64,000 nucleotides of DNA. Source: Membranipora membranacea (lineage: Eukaryota; Bryozoa; Gymnolaemata; Cheilostomatida; Membraniporidae). Shown piece by piece: positions 22,650-33,664 of the stretch. The notes below the pieces were generated by a model. That model saw only the letters and a program-made list of their open reading frames with translations, was not told the DNA's origin and ran no database searches. Location: positions 7,209,501-7,273,500 of the forward strand of contig OU612070.1 of NCBI GenBank assembly GCA_914767715.1, in the 5' to 3' direction. The translations under genes were made by a program, and so were the position numbers. Within the stretch, counting starts at the first letter, position 1, and every line of letters begins with the position of its first letter.

Positions 22650-25620
22650 GCGATAACTGCTGTCCACCGCCCAAAAATGTATTGGGAAATGTTTGATAAA
22701 TGAGTTGTACATGATGTTTGATGTTTGTTTATTTAGACATTTCCGGTATCACTCCTAAAAAGGTTGACAAAATTGAAATGTTTACATAAAAATTGATGGA
22801 AAAATATTGCACTAGTTGAAAAATCTCATATAAAATTCAAAAAAGCTGTTCTGCCGTTTTACAGTGCGGCATTTGCTGGGTCGGTATTTGTCGATTACTG
22901 CTTTAAGGGCGGATTTTCTTTGAGTGTTAGGTCTGATTCTATTGTTCAGCGGATGGGTATTATTGGTTGAAATTTTTAAAAAGTGTTCGCTGCATAGAGA
23001 CATTAAGAAGTCGGATATATAGGGTAAGGCTAGCTTGGTCAGTCTATCGTCATAGTGCTCTATGTGTGGCATCATCATGCGTGTAGCGTATCTCTGCACT
23101 TTCTCTAGTTTCTCTTTATCGGCTTCGGAGATAAACTGAAACCATACTGGGCAGGCGTAGGAAAGAACGGGTTTGACATTGGCAGCATAGAATGTTATCA
23201 GTCCTGCGGTGTTCATACCCATGGTCTTAAGCTGCTTCATCAGATACAGTCTGCTATTGCATTTGCTCACGACAGAGTCTATGTGGTCACTAAAAGACAG
23301 TTGAGAGTCTACAGTGACTCCTAATAGTTTAGCAGATTTAGATGGGGAGATAAAAGTATCATCACTGGGGTTTACATCGAGGTTCATACCAGGTCGGTCA
23401 GAAAAAGCAATATTCAATACAACAGTCTTACTTGAGTTGAGAAGCATACTGTTTTCTAAAGACCAACTATTAGCATTTGATATAGCATCAGAGACATTGT
23501 CATCGGTGAGGTTTACAATAGGCTTATAAAATGTGGTGTCATCTGCGTACTTCACACAATTAAAACCTTCAGCTTTCAAGTCATTAACGTATATCAGCCA
23601 GAGAATAGGCCCAAGCTTAGTGCCTTGTGGTGCACCAACATCAATGGGCTTGTATGTGGAAAATTGTCCAGAAAACTTGACACACTGCTGTCTTGAATTT
23701 AGAAAACTTCCTACCAAGTTGATAACATTGGAATTAAATCCTAGCGAGTTCATTTTAGACAATAAGATCGGGTGTTGCATTCTGTCGAACGCCTTTGAAA
23801 AATCTAAAACTGCGTTCTGGACAAATTTAATGTTTGAGTTCTGATCAAGAGCTGATGTCCAGTCATCGAGTAGCTGCAGTAGTGCGTCAGTGGTACTCAG
23901 TTTCTGTTGGTAGGCATATTGATTCACATCTATTACATCAGCGAGATGTGTCGTCATCTTACTTAAGATCACCTGCTCTAGGAGTTTGCCGAGATGAAAT
24001 AATAGGCTGATGGGTCGGAAGTCTTTGTAGATGGTGGGAGTTTTGGTCTTCGGTACTGGAACTACTTGCGCGCGTTTCCACATATCAGGGAATGTGCCAG
24101 TGTCGAGTGAGTGGTTGATAATATCATGTAGAGGAATTGATACATCCTCAATGGCTTCCTTGGACACCCATGTTGGGAAGTCTTCGGTTGATGTAGCCTT
24201 TGAGGTGTTCAGCGTTCTCATCAGCATTTTAACTTCACCTATACTAAGGTGTTGTAGTTTTGTTCTGTTTGTTGTTTGTTGGGCAGGTTGCGGGGTAGCT
24301 CGTATTCCCCCGACTTCTATGTAGTAATTATTCAGATTATGGCAGAATTCAGCGTTAGGTAGTTTCTTGTCCTCGATGATGATATGATCAGATTTGTGTA
24401 ACTGTTGTGCTTTATTGGTGAGTTTTTTAACGGTGTCCCACCATTCTTTAGAGTTACGATTTTTATTAAGAGTCTCGTTCACATATTTTCTTTTGCTGGT
24501 GCGTACTAGTCTCTGTACCAGAGCCCGTAGCACTTTGTATGATGGGCATTTGTCTTTGTATGCCTCATTTCTTGCAGAGATTGTCTTCATAATAGTGTCA
24601 GACATCCATGGTGGTTTGTCGGCTCGTACCTTAGTAGTCTTCATTGGGCAGTGCTTGTCAAGTGTTTTATTAATGATGCTGTGCATGGTGGTAACCTTGC
24701 TGTGGACATCATTAGCCTGTAAAACTGTATCCCAAGATTCTCTTGCTAGGTCGGCGAGTACATCGAGTTTTCGTTGTGGTGTCACTAGTCGGCGTTTTGT
24801 TCTAATATATTTAGTTGATTCTATGCCCTCTCCTTTTAGGTAGATACAGCAGTGGTCATTGTTTGCCATGGGGGCTAGTTTCTCACTTGTGCTGTATTGC
24901 GGTATGTCAGTTAATATCAAATCCAGCATAGCTTCCTCCCTAGTATTGAAGTTAACCAGGTTGGAGAGGCCAAACTGAGCAGTGATATCGTCTATAGGTA
25001 GTCTGTTAAAATCCCCGCATAATAGGAACTGCGCCTTGGAAAAGCGTTTCGACAGTTTAAGTATGGTTGAGGATATATAGACTTGAGTAGTGTCCTTATC
25101 AGCATTGGGCGGGTGGTAGAGGCAACATACTATCAGGGGTTTGTAGCTACCGATACTAACAAGTACCCATATGGCTGAGAACGTTCTTGTGGTATGAGAT
25201 GATATGGTACTAGTTGTGAGTTTCTGTGAGGTGAGAATGGCAACCCCTCCCCCGATTCGCTTTTTACGGTTGCAGAAATGGTTTTTATAGCCATCGATGT
25301 TTATTGATTGTTCTTTGATCTCATCAAGCCATGTTTCGGTTAAGCATATTATATCCGGCTTGTAAATGTGCACATAGCCTGTAAGCTCACCAAGTTTCCA
25401 TTGGTTTAATGATCTGCAGTTTGTGTACAAAACGGAGGGGAGTGCAATCGCATTGGATCTAAGTGGAACTGACTTGACGGCATTCTGACTCGGTGCCAAT
25501 CTATGAATGGACGGTCTGAGTTTTCGTTTGCCAGCTCTGCAACCTCGTTTAGTTTTTCTATAGAATAATCCATTTTCGGTATATCCATGTTTACTTAATT
25601 GTCTCCTTTGATCTGGTAAT
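22650..25620 (-). mobile_element. Non-LTR retrotransposon (CR1/L2-like), ORF2 intact
   Basis: This span contains the intact ORF at 22812-25499 and a short overlapping upstream frame at 25406-25588 (starts MDIPKMDYSIEKLNE) that may be the end of ORF1 or a shifted start of ORF2. An AATAAA on the minus strand at 22728-22733 lies about 80 nt past the stop. No LTRs are seen, and the 5' boundary and target-site duplication were not resolved. It sits directly beside the TTAA palindrome. Confidence 0.8.
22812..25499 (-). CDS. Retrotransposon ORF2: endonuclease and reverse transcriptase
   Basis: This is an uninterrupted 895-residue frame. Residues about 20-225 form an apurinic-type endonuclease with TNCRSL (26-31), LTETWL (53-58), CGDFN (161-165) and NDHCC in place of the usual SDH motif. 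A linker with KPPWMSDTI (about 295-303) follows. The reverse transcriptase has DFRPISLL (493-500), LDFSKAFD (565-572), GAPQGTKLGPIL (623-634), the catalytic YADD (651-654) and KLLGVTVD. The C terminus ends NSFFEFYMRFFN, a pattern common in CR1/L2-type elements. It would copy the element RNA by target-primed reverse transcription. The lack of any stop or frameshift suggests recent activity. The ATG at 25499 is provisional because the frame may begin further upstream. Confidence 0.93.
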   Translation of the reverse strand: MAPSQNAVKSVPLRSNAIALPSVLYTNCRSLNQWKLGELTGYVHIYKPDIICLTETWLDEIKEQSINIDGYKNHFCNRKKRIGGGVAILTSQKLTTSTISSHTTRTFSAIWVLVSIGSYKPLIVCCLYHPPNADKDTTQVYISSTILKLSKRFSKAQFLLCGDFNRLPIDDITAQFGLSNLVNFNTREEAMLDLILTDIPQYSTSEKLAPMANNDHCCIYLKGEGIESTKYIRTKRRLVTPQRKLDVLADLARESWDTVLQANDVHSKVTTMHSIINKTLDKHCPMKTTKVRADKPPWMSDTIMKTISARNEAYKDKCPSYKVLRALVQRLVRTSKRKYVNETLNKNRNSKEWWDTVKKLTNKAQQLHKSDHIIIEDKKLPNAEFCHNLNNYYIEVGGIRATPQPAQQTTNRTKLQHLSIGEVKMLMRTLNTSKATSTEDFPTWVSKEAIEDVSIPLHDIINHSLDTGTFPDMWKRAQVVPVPKTKTPTIYKDFRPISLLFHLGKLLEQVILSKMTTHLADVIDVNQYAYQQKLSTTDALLQLLDDWTSALDQNSNIKFVQNAVLDFSKAFDRMQHPILLSKMNSLGFNSNVINLVGSFLNSRQQCVKFSGQFSTYKPIDVGAPQGTKLGPILWLIYVNDLKAEGFNCVKYADDTTFYKPIVNLTDDNVSDAISNANSWSLENSMLLNSSKTVVLNIAFSDRPGMNLDVNPSDDTFISPSKSAKLLGVTVDSQLSFSDHIDSVVSKCNSRLYLMKQLKTMGMNTAGLITFYAANVKPVLSYACPVWFQFISEADKEKLEKVQRYATRMMMPHIEHYDDRLTKLALPYISDFLMSLCSEHFLKISTNNTHPLNNRIRPNTQRKSALKAVIDKYRPSKCRTVKRQNSFFEFYMRFFN

Positions 25621-27184
25621 CCTTTGTTTAATGAGTGTTTACTGATGGGGTTGAAGATTTCATTGTTGATGATTTTAAATCCACACCTGTTATAGTTTTT
25701 TAAGTTGAGAATATCCGTCCGGCAGTAAGTGATACGTTTATCCAGCTTAGATCAGTCGAACGGCAGCGTCAAGATCTATCCGTCAGTATGTTTCTGATGT
25801 TATAGTCCATGTTCTTACAGAGTAATTGCTGAAAAACTAGAGAGCAAGTTTAGGTGCAGCCTACTCTGGCGCTACCTAAATTTCTGTAAAAGTGACAACA
25901 GAGATGTAGACAGTGAAATCTAAAGAACATGACTTATTTAACCTAGAGCTAGTTATTCGGTTGAAAGCTCAATATAAGAAATATTCTCAGTAGCATCACG
26001 CACTTTTTAGCAACTTTGCATTAAGGCCTTTATCATAAAAAAGGACAGCATTATTTTCTGATGATTGTACAATATACAGCGGGAATATATCCTTTAGAAT
26101 TCTTATAAATAAATGAAAAATGAATCAGCAAGATCAAGTAAAGGAAAACTTATACTTAAAACTTATTTTTGACAATTCTTGATAAAATATCATTGTTGCC
26201 ATTTACTTTGGAGTAACCCAACTTTTTTCATTTATTGTTAGATTTTAAAATAAAATCAGGGCTAAGCAGCATTTGAAAGAAACAATGGTTCAAGCTAACT
26301 TCCACTAATTCATACCGCAGACCTCATGTCTAAAATCGTTCATAGCATCTGAGCATCGAACTACACTGAGTTTATTATCATTGAGAAGTATTTTACCACA
26401 ATTATCATTATCATGCTCATAAAGCTTCATAGGTGTCACAATGCCGATCATATCTGGCATACTCTCATCACTCCATAGTGATACAACAGTTCCACAGCTT
26501 TATGCAAGAGGACAAGTGTCCAACAGACGGCTTCCTGCTTCTCCTGTGAACTGGAACCATTGTCTCCTGGCGTTGATAATTTTGTTGAGACTGCTTCCTT
26601 TGAAGTCCATCCTCCAAGACTCTGTAAGATTGAGGGTGTTCAGTGATATGAGTTTTCTATCATCTAAATTCTAAATCATCTATCTTTTGATCTTTGATTC
26701 AGAGGATAAAAATGTCGATAAAACGGAGCATGAGACATGTAAAAAGCAAGTTATTCACAGTAGAACTATAAAAGACTGAAAAATAAGGGTGGCTATATTC
26801 GTTATTATTATGATTTTGCGCTCCGTTCACATGGAGCTCTAGGCACAACTGGAGCTCGACACAAACCCAGGGCTCAGAGCCCCAGTAGTCAGTAGACTGC
26901 AGCAGGCGCTCACACAACACAGCACTACCTATGAATTGTGCGTTCCATTCTAGAGGGAAAAATCTATGCAACATTCTCAATTCACATTGACAGTTTCTAG
27001 TCATTGCTCTCACTAGTAACCAGGCTACATTCATTATTTTCACCACCACTCATCATCATCACCATCATCATCGCTCCAACGCACTCTGTCTCAGTATGTA
27101 ACAGGTAGATTTACAGGTGGTAGAATGAGTGATTTACAGAGTGTACTTTGGTAATGAGGAACCTGTTCAAGCTTCTTATCGGCT
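25621..27184. other. No gene recognised
   Basis: The first part may include the 5' region of the retrotransposon. No splice-supported exon was recognised in the rest. A short CAT-rich microsatellite lies near 27050-27080. Confidence 0.4.
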
Positions 27185-29133
27185 TTAGAAAGTGCTGCCA
27201 ATGCTTGTTGTTGCAGAAGCCTTCTCAAACATTCTACTAATGTCTGTAACACCGTCAGCCATACTGAATTGATCAGCTATCGCTCCTATGAATATCCCTC
27301 TGTAAGCTGTGGCAGAGAGCAAGGCTGTGTTTGGACGACGTATCTTTATATCGATCGAGTCATTCGGTTTGTAGACAGCTGGATCTCTATGAGCCATTTC
27401 TCTAGTAGGTGATGTTGTTGTGTCCTGTTTTTTGTCTTACTGACATGCCTGTACAATGATCACCTGTAGCAGAGAGGAAAAATGCAAATTCAAATGATTC
27501 ATCATTGAAAAATATAATAATTTTTCATATAATTTTAGTCTGGCTTTATAAGATGACATTATTGAAATAACTGATTTACAGGTATAGGTAACATGATGAA
27601 AGAGAAAGAGCAATAAATTAAAAACTTACTAATGGTATGTTATCCAGAAGTTTCTGATTAAGTTTATGAAGTATATTCTCTAAAGAAGTTTCTGACCTGT
27701 CGGCCCCAGTCACAAATCCTTTGTACCCATGAGACATAATGCACAGAATCATGAGAGAGATGTTCCCCTGTATAGTATCAAAGGTCTTGTTCATCAAGTT
27801 CCAGATATCACTAGCATTAATCCACTTCAGTTTATGAGTTTCGCAGTGAGCTGCTTGCAGTGATTGCTCGAGCTTCTCCGCCTCATCATCAGCGCCTGGT
27901 CTTCCATCTTGATTGTAAAGAATAATGGCATGTGGTCTGATTCCCTTTTTGTTGTAAGGAATGATATATCTGTCTAATTGATGACAATGTCATTTCAAGA
28001 ACAAGCTTCTCTCGCTCTGAAATTGAACAAAGGAATGCAGTGGGTTGTATATAGCTCTCTTATAAATCATCAGTGACAGGAGTAAGAGCACTAGATGGTG
28101 AACAATCATTTGGTAACATATGCAAGTTAATACAAATATCTGGAAGTCACTGTTACTATCTCACGCCTATGGGCGATGGTGTACAAACAAAATGAATCAG
28201 CTAAGAAATATTGGTCAACCACAATAAGTCTCCTCTTGATACAGATAAAAAGAGGTCTGATTGCTTTGATTTAATAACCTACTGCAAAAATAGTAAAAAT
28301 TCTATGTTTAGATACATCATATAAATAATTACCTGCATCATCGTCCAGTTTTGTAAAAGCACAAGTCTGATATTCCTGTAGAAACGGTGCATAGTTAGTT
28401 GCCTGAAGGGGAGTTATTCCAGTTTCATCTTACAGTTTAAATAAATTGATTAGCTGACGAGCTGATAGAGAGTTAGCTATTAAGTTGATAGTATCACTAT
28501 CAGGAGCACTAAACCACGACTCTACTGCCTCATGTAAAGCTGTAGACTCTTCCCAGTCCTGTATCTGGAGAAGTTTATACCATGTGTCTTGTGAGGTGTG
28601 TTTCTTGACTAACTTCAATAGATCAGAGTTATCTCTTGCACATGCATAGTTGGTGTTTGAATGTAGTTATCACCTTCACTTAGCAAGTCATAATGTTGCT
28701 CTTCAGAAACTGACTCTAATACTATCTCCATTAGTCCTGGATCATCGTAACTGGCTACAACATGTAGCAGTGTTTCCCCAGGATCAATATACTGGTGGAG
28801 TAACTTCATCCTGTCTGAACTACAGAGAGATTGTAGAACAGTCCTAAATAACTCAGGATGTTCGGTTAGCTTCACGAAATCAATGAGCCTCCTCACCTGT
28901 TTCTTTGACAAACTCAGATCAGTTGTAGTATCCATTTTGATATCCGCAGAAACATAAGAAACATACCTCATCTTATACTCTGCTAGCTCAAGAAGTTTAG
29001 AGCATAATCTTGAAGCGTCAGACTGTGTGAATTTTAGTTTATGCATAAGATGATACTCTAGTTTACTCTGATCAATAATGAGACCCATGCCTAACTGCAG
29101 AGGATAATCCTCTGAGTGTTCTGCCACCACCAT
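27185..29133 (-). pseudogene. Ankyrin-like/caspase-like protein, disrupted
   Basis: Three minus-strand exons are visible. Exon 28333-29133 carries ankyrin-like helices (GETLLHVVASYDDPGLMEIV; WEESTALHEAVE; DETGITPLQAT). Exon 27630-28016 is a caspase large-subunit core: RPHAIILYNQDGRPGADDEA, then ILCIMSHGYKGF with the catalytic His in SHG. Exon 27185-27463 starts VIIVQACQ, placing the catalytic Cys in QAC as in caspase QACRG, and continues with a small-subunit-like region (TALLSATAYRGIFIG). Lesions are a TAA right after QACQ (27437-27439), a TAA at 28430-28432, a one-base frameshift near 28640, and a frameshift in the first codons of the 27630-28016 exon. Exon joints are otherwise in phase. An active enzyme would be a cysteine protease cutting after aspartate. 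The parent gene was probably functional; the N terminus is not resolved. Confidence 0.68.
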
Positions 29134-29454
29134 GATTAATAAAATGTTAAATGACTGAGTGTTTGTGTATAGCCATACTTAGTGATAACATATTGATATT
29201 TCCAACCAGTATTATCTACTGTGTAAACAATACCCCATATGTCCAAATGGGCTTACCTGCTGACACATAAAAAATCAATGATGTATTGATAATTCATCAC
29301 ACAAATAATGTTCAATATATTTTATTGTTCAAGCTCATCAGCCTTGTGTGAATAACTCACGCAAAAGAACTATAGACAATTGAATACATTACTTGTTTTC
29401 ACCGTCTGCTGTTAAGGAAGAAACAAAAGTTATAAAATGTCATACTTGAGTTAA

Positions 29455-30075
29455 ATGGAAGCCCTCAGGGGTGTGTGCTATCCCCGAATCTCTTCTCATT
29501 TTCTATGTGGAGAGCATGTCAGTGTCTAGAAAAAGTAAGTCGAGTAATTCACCAACTATCCAGATGACACCGTCATACTAGAACTGTGTGGTGATAAGAT
29601 GCCTACTAACCTGCAGGTGGAGATCTGTAATGTATCGACCTGGTGCGCAGATAAATCCTTACAAATCAACTCATCAAAAAAAAAAGGACTTCTGTAATAA
29701 ACGAGATGACCTTGATCCCATACAACTAACCATCAATGACACAGATATAGAGAGAGTTGAAGAGTAAAAATACCTCCAAACAACACCGAAAAGAAAACTC
29801 TCATTTGCCGCCAACACATCGAAGCTAGTCGAGAAAGCTAACAAAAGTCTATTAATTTTAAAACAGTTAGCCTACCTCAATGGCACTCCAATCATTATAC
29901 AACTAGTTTACACCATGTTGATAGAAAGTGACCTTTCTTCCCACCTATCCATAATCTACTGACACCTGAATTAAGACAACATAAAACAATACAACCACAC
30001 CATCACTGTAGCATAACGTCTAAGCCAACACGAAATCTTCCTCACAAACAAAATCAAACTTTCCTAAAGTTGTTT
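29455..30075 (+). mobile_element. Decayed non-LTR reverse transcriptase fragment
   Basis: Broken frames keep GSPQGCVLSPNLFS (reverse transcriptase block), YPDDTVILELCGDK (the catalytic YxDD box), STWCADKSLQINSSKK and FAANTSKLVEKANKSLLILK. Several stops and frameshifts interrupt them. No intact endonuclease or ORF1 lies nearby on this strand, so this is a 5'-truncated relic. Confidence 0.7.
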
Positions 30076-30844
30076 TTTAGACTGAAATTAATCCAAAACA
30101 TCGCAGCTCCAATAGTTAGAGTCGTCTGGCCCTCCCAACAAGCCCCAACAACTCCAACGTGTTTTACAAAGTACTGATCTGACAACGAGGAAACTTAAAC
30201 TCATCAATCCTTTGGTTGCTAGCCTTGAGACTGTGAACTACTGTCTTTTTACTTTGTCTCTGTCAGCTCCTACAAACCTACTGTAAACATGTCTTCAATT
30301 ACAAGAGTAAGTAAGAGAATGTATGGTAAACCTTGTCAATGTTTCTTACTGTTTATATTGAGCTGTGATTTGATGTTGCTTTGGAAACGGTCTCATAATC
30401 TGAGAACATCAAACAAAATAATAATAATATGTTCAATATCAAGCTTCTTTATGAGTACCACAATGCACATCACAGATATGCCCTGGACTTTCCTACTTCC
30501 TTTCGGCACTTCGATCATTTCACTCACCATTCATCGTCATTACTTCTCAAGGCCTTAAAAACAACAAAAACAAAAAAAACAAAACTTCCTAACCTCTGCC
30601 CAATGAATGAATTCATTGTTTAGGGCAAACTCACCACTACCACTCGTTTGTCCTTGGCTGTTATCTGGTGTCGGCGGAAATAATAGGCCCTGTGGATTGG
30701 TAATGAAACAGTGAATGGAACAATTTTGTGAACTGATTAACTAGATTTAGTGATATTTGGGTGTGCGCTAAGGATTATGGGGTCATTCAGAAATCCTGTA
30801 TTCTTGAATTAACACTAATTTGGAAAGCCTGTAACTACCTGTAG

Positions 30845-31366
30845 GTACTAGTTATCGGGGACTCACATGTTCGACGATTGAGAGATCAAGCTGGGGTGTA
30901 CTTCAGCAGAAGAAACCTGTCGGTAGAGTTTAGGTGCCGCGGAGGAGCTCGGACCAATTATTTAGAGGTCCCAGCTAATCAACAGCAGTATGATGGGATC
31001 ATCTAAGTGATAAGATCTGACGATCTGGGAGATGGGATCGCTCCTAGAAGTGTATACTCTAACTTGAGGGGCTATGCCAACCAGTATACCCGATTCGCCG
31101 CCAAAGTTGTAATCATGACAGTTTTCCCTCGTCCATGTACTAAATATATGAACAGTTTGGCGGAACTAAATGACCTTATAACCAGACATTCAAACAATAC
31201 TATTGTCGGCTGGAGATGGTCAAAAAAGTTAGACCGACACATGATTTCAAGGTCTGATGGTGTCCATCTGACGGACAAAGCCTATAAAAAGGCCTGTAAA
31301 TACCTTGTGTCACCTGTGATGCTTTTATTCAAACCTAGTAGTAGTAGTAGTAGTAGTAAAAAATAG
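30845..31366 (+). pseudogene. SGNH/GDSL-type hydrolase-like ORF
   Basis: The 174-codon frame starts VLVIGDSHVRRLRD, the block-I Ser motif of SGNH hydrolases. It continues with RGGARTNYL and VIRSDDLGDG (block-III-like) and ends with SDGVHLTDKAYKKA (block-V Asp-His-like). One in-frame TAA (31004-31006) interrupts it just before the block-III-like segment. It ends in a run of serines encoded by an AGT microsatellite and KK. Such domains occur in ORF1 proteins of some CR1-like retrotransposons, which would fit the surrounding relics, but a host gene exon is also possible. There is no clear start codon. Confidence 0.5.
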
Positions 31367-31621
31367 TTATACAACAAAACTTTCAAAACTAAATGTTTGC
31401 GCATGACATGATGTTGGCTAGACTCTGTGATAGACATTGATAAACTCCCATCTGGTAGATATCGTGTGCCAAAGTATAGAGTAAAGCCAGAAAATTCTGA
31501 TTAAGATCAAACTGTGCGAGACTGCCATACTCTATCTTTCCATAACTCATTTTATATGTATTCTTAGTCATATTTTAATGAAAATTTGTATGCCTTTACG
31601 ATATTACCGATATTACCGATA

Positions 31622-31662
31622 TGATACATAATACATACATACATACATACATACATACATAC
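31622..31662. repeat. (ATAC)n microsatellite
   Basis: About eight to nine uninterrupted CATA/ATAC units follow two copies of a GATATTACC word. Confidence 0.9.
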
Positions 31663-32177
31663 CAGCATATCGGAGACAATGAAGAGAAGTAATGTACTCA
31701 GTATACTGTGAAAGTGGACCATCCAGTTGTATGTAAACTTTTTTAAGTAAGGTCTGATAGTCAACACTCATATCCACACTCACACCACACTATACAATTT
31801 ATTTGACGCAAACATAAACTTAAGCTATAACTAATATATATTATATAATTTTACTGTACATCGACAATTATCTCTTTGAATGTTTCACATGCAGTGACAG
31901 AACAAATAATTCAAAAATTAAGGAAAAGCTGTCATAGGTAAAAATACTGTTATAGAAACAGTTAAAACTACTAGGTGAACTCTAAAATATACAATATTGG
32001 ACAATCCATAACGATAGTCTGCAATTTTTCGGTTAGCTTTGTATAAAATGTAACTGCTGAGTCAAGTGTTCAACATCGTTTTATAAAGTCTATATGGTAT
32101 TACAGTCAAACACAAGGATTTTATTGAGTGAAATTAATTACTCTGCTGTCTTGAAGTTGAGAAGTCCTTACTGAGTG

Positions 32178-32349
32178 TTAACCTTCTAAGTTTGTATATA
32201 CATGAGAATAGGACTTGTCACCATATGGATTTGTCTGCTGGTTATCAGGACACTCATATTGTGGGTCAGTTTCAGGCGTTCCCACATTCTCACTGTTTGT
32301 TATTTGTGACATTTGCACAGCTGTGCCTGCGTCACCACTTTCTTTAGCA
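32178..32349 (-). CDS. Terminal exon of a receptor-like protein, tyrosine-rich tail (fragment)
   Basis: The exon follows an acceptor TTTTACAG and reads AKESGDAGTAVQMSQITN, then PQYECPDNQQTNPY and SYSHVYTNLEG before TAA. YTNL and YSHV look like SH2-binding or endocytic tyrosine motifs. Its entry phase (two carried bases) is the same as that of the tail exon of the NHL receptor at 41327, and both are short polar tyrosine-bearing ends, so it may belong to a related receptor. A possible signal-peptide exon lies at about 33390-33486. No transmembrane or ectodomain exon was found between them, so the gene may be broken. Confidence 0.4.
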
Positions 32350-33023
32350 CTGTAAAATAATTATCCAATGTGAATTCGATTGATTCGGTTGATTTAAAAA
32401 CATTGACCGAATTAATTCTACTTCTTATCGATCTTGGGTTATTACAATGTATATGTTGTTATTGGAAGTATTAAAAATCTATCACCCCCTATAACAAGCT
32501 GTTTCTTTCAAAGAGCATTCATTTGATATACCATCCCATGCAGTGGTCATATCAGAAGAAAATCAGAGCATAAAAATGTGTAAAGCTGTGGCTATACGAG
32601 GTGATTTTTGCATCGATTTGGGGTCACGAGTGGTTAATCGGCAGATCTGCATGAGTGATTACTCGAGTAGAGTGGACATCGAACTCGTTAATGTTTTGCC
32701 CGAGTGATCTGGACAATCCTCTATGCTGAATGGTTGTTGATTGCTTGCTTCAATAATTACGCGGTTAAACACGTCATCTATCAAATCGTGACAGGCTATC
32801 AAAAATGGAGGAGTTGATAATAATCTGTAGTAAAATCTCATCCTCCTATTCATGATAAAAAGACCATAAATAAAAAGATAGGAGTGGTGCTGTAGTGAAC
32901 ATATGGAAGGTAATAGCTGTATCACTTGGAAATGGAAGCTGTCCTGACTTGACATTCATAGTGAGGTCAACAAGTTATTTTTATTTTTAATTTGCTTTAA
33001 TTATAAACTTTTAGAAAACCTCA

Positions 33024-33046
33024 ATAAATAAATAAATAAATAAATA
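33024..33046. repeat. (AATA)n microsatellite
   Basis: About six AATA units, immediately after AT-rich DNA. Confidence 0.85.
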
Positions 33047-33389
33047 GTATAGCATAGGAAAATCAATTTTACAGAAGACAGAAATTTTATTTGGTGAAGA
33101 TCAAAAGTGACAAAGACCTGGATCTAATTTGTCATCAATATCCAGTCAATGAGTTAATATAAGATCTGAATAGCAGGATCATATTCTTTTGTCCGCTTTC
33201 TATGAGAATCAGATGTTTTAATTACACTTGTAAACACAGATTAACACTGGATTCAATCGGCAATGCAAATATTGATGGCGTGTTTTTTTATAATAGGGTG
33301 TAATTAACAGCGCCAGGATTATGGGAAATCAAAATTGTTCTTTTACAACACTTGATGTTGAAAAACAGCTCAATCTTGTGAAAATTTGG

Positions 33390-33486
33390 CGCTGAGTGAG
33401 CGTGTATTAGCAAAGCGAAAACAAAACTGATCCAGATATAAAAGAAGCGATAGAGATACCTGGATATGAGAACGGACATTGTACCT
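33390..33486 (-). CDS. Possible signal-peptide exon
   Basis: An ATG at 33486 opens MSVLISRYLYRFFYIWISFV, continuing FALLIHAHSA, which has a basic n-region, a hydrophobic core and an AHSA-P cleavage-like end. The frame stays open to about 33290. It lies upstream of the tyrosine-rich exon at 32178 on the same strand. The donor site is uncertain. Confidence 0.3.
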
Positions 33487-33664
33487 TCTGGTGAAATATG
33501 TGAAACTCTGATAACCTGAAACAATGTTGAGTGTAGCATACTGCTTACACTATGATTTTGTCTTGGCACAACTTTAATAGGTGTTTTTTTTAGAAAATTC
33601 AGACAAGTGATCTCAAGGCGTAATTGGTTGTCTCCTCATTTGTTGTGGGAGGACAACTCTGCAT

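Noticed and set aside
23314-24843. Plus-strand ORFs over the retrotransposon
   Set aside because: They are antisense shadows of the intact ORF2.
27437-31006. Three in-frame TAA codons in otherwise protein-like frames could suggest TAA reassignment
   Set aside because: The well-supported CUB gene ends at a TAA, and the interrupted frames also carry frameshifts or lie among retroelement relics, so ordinary decay explains them.
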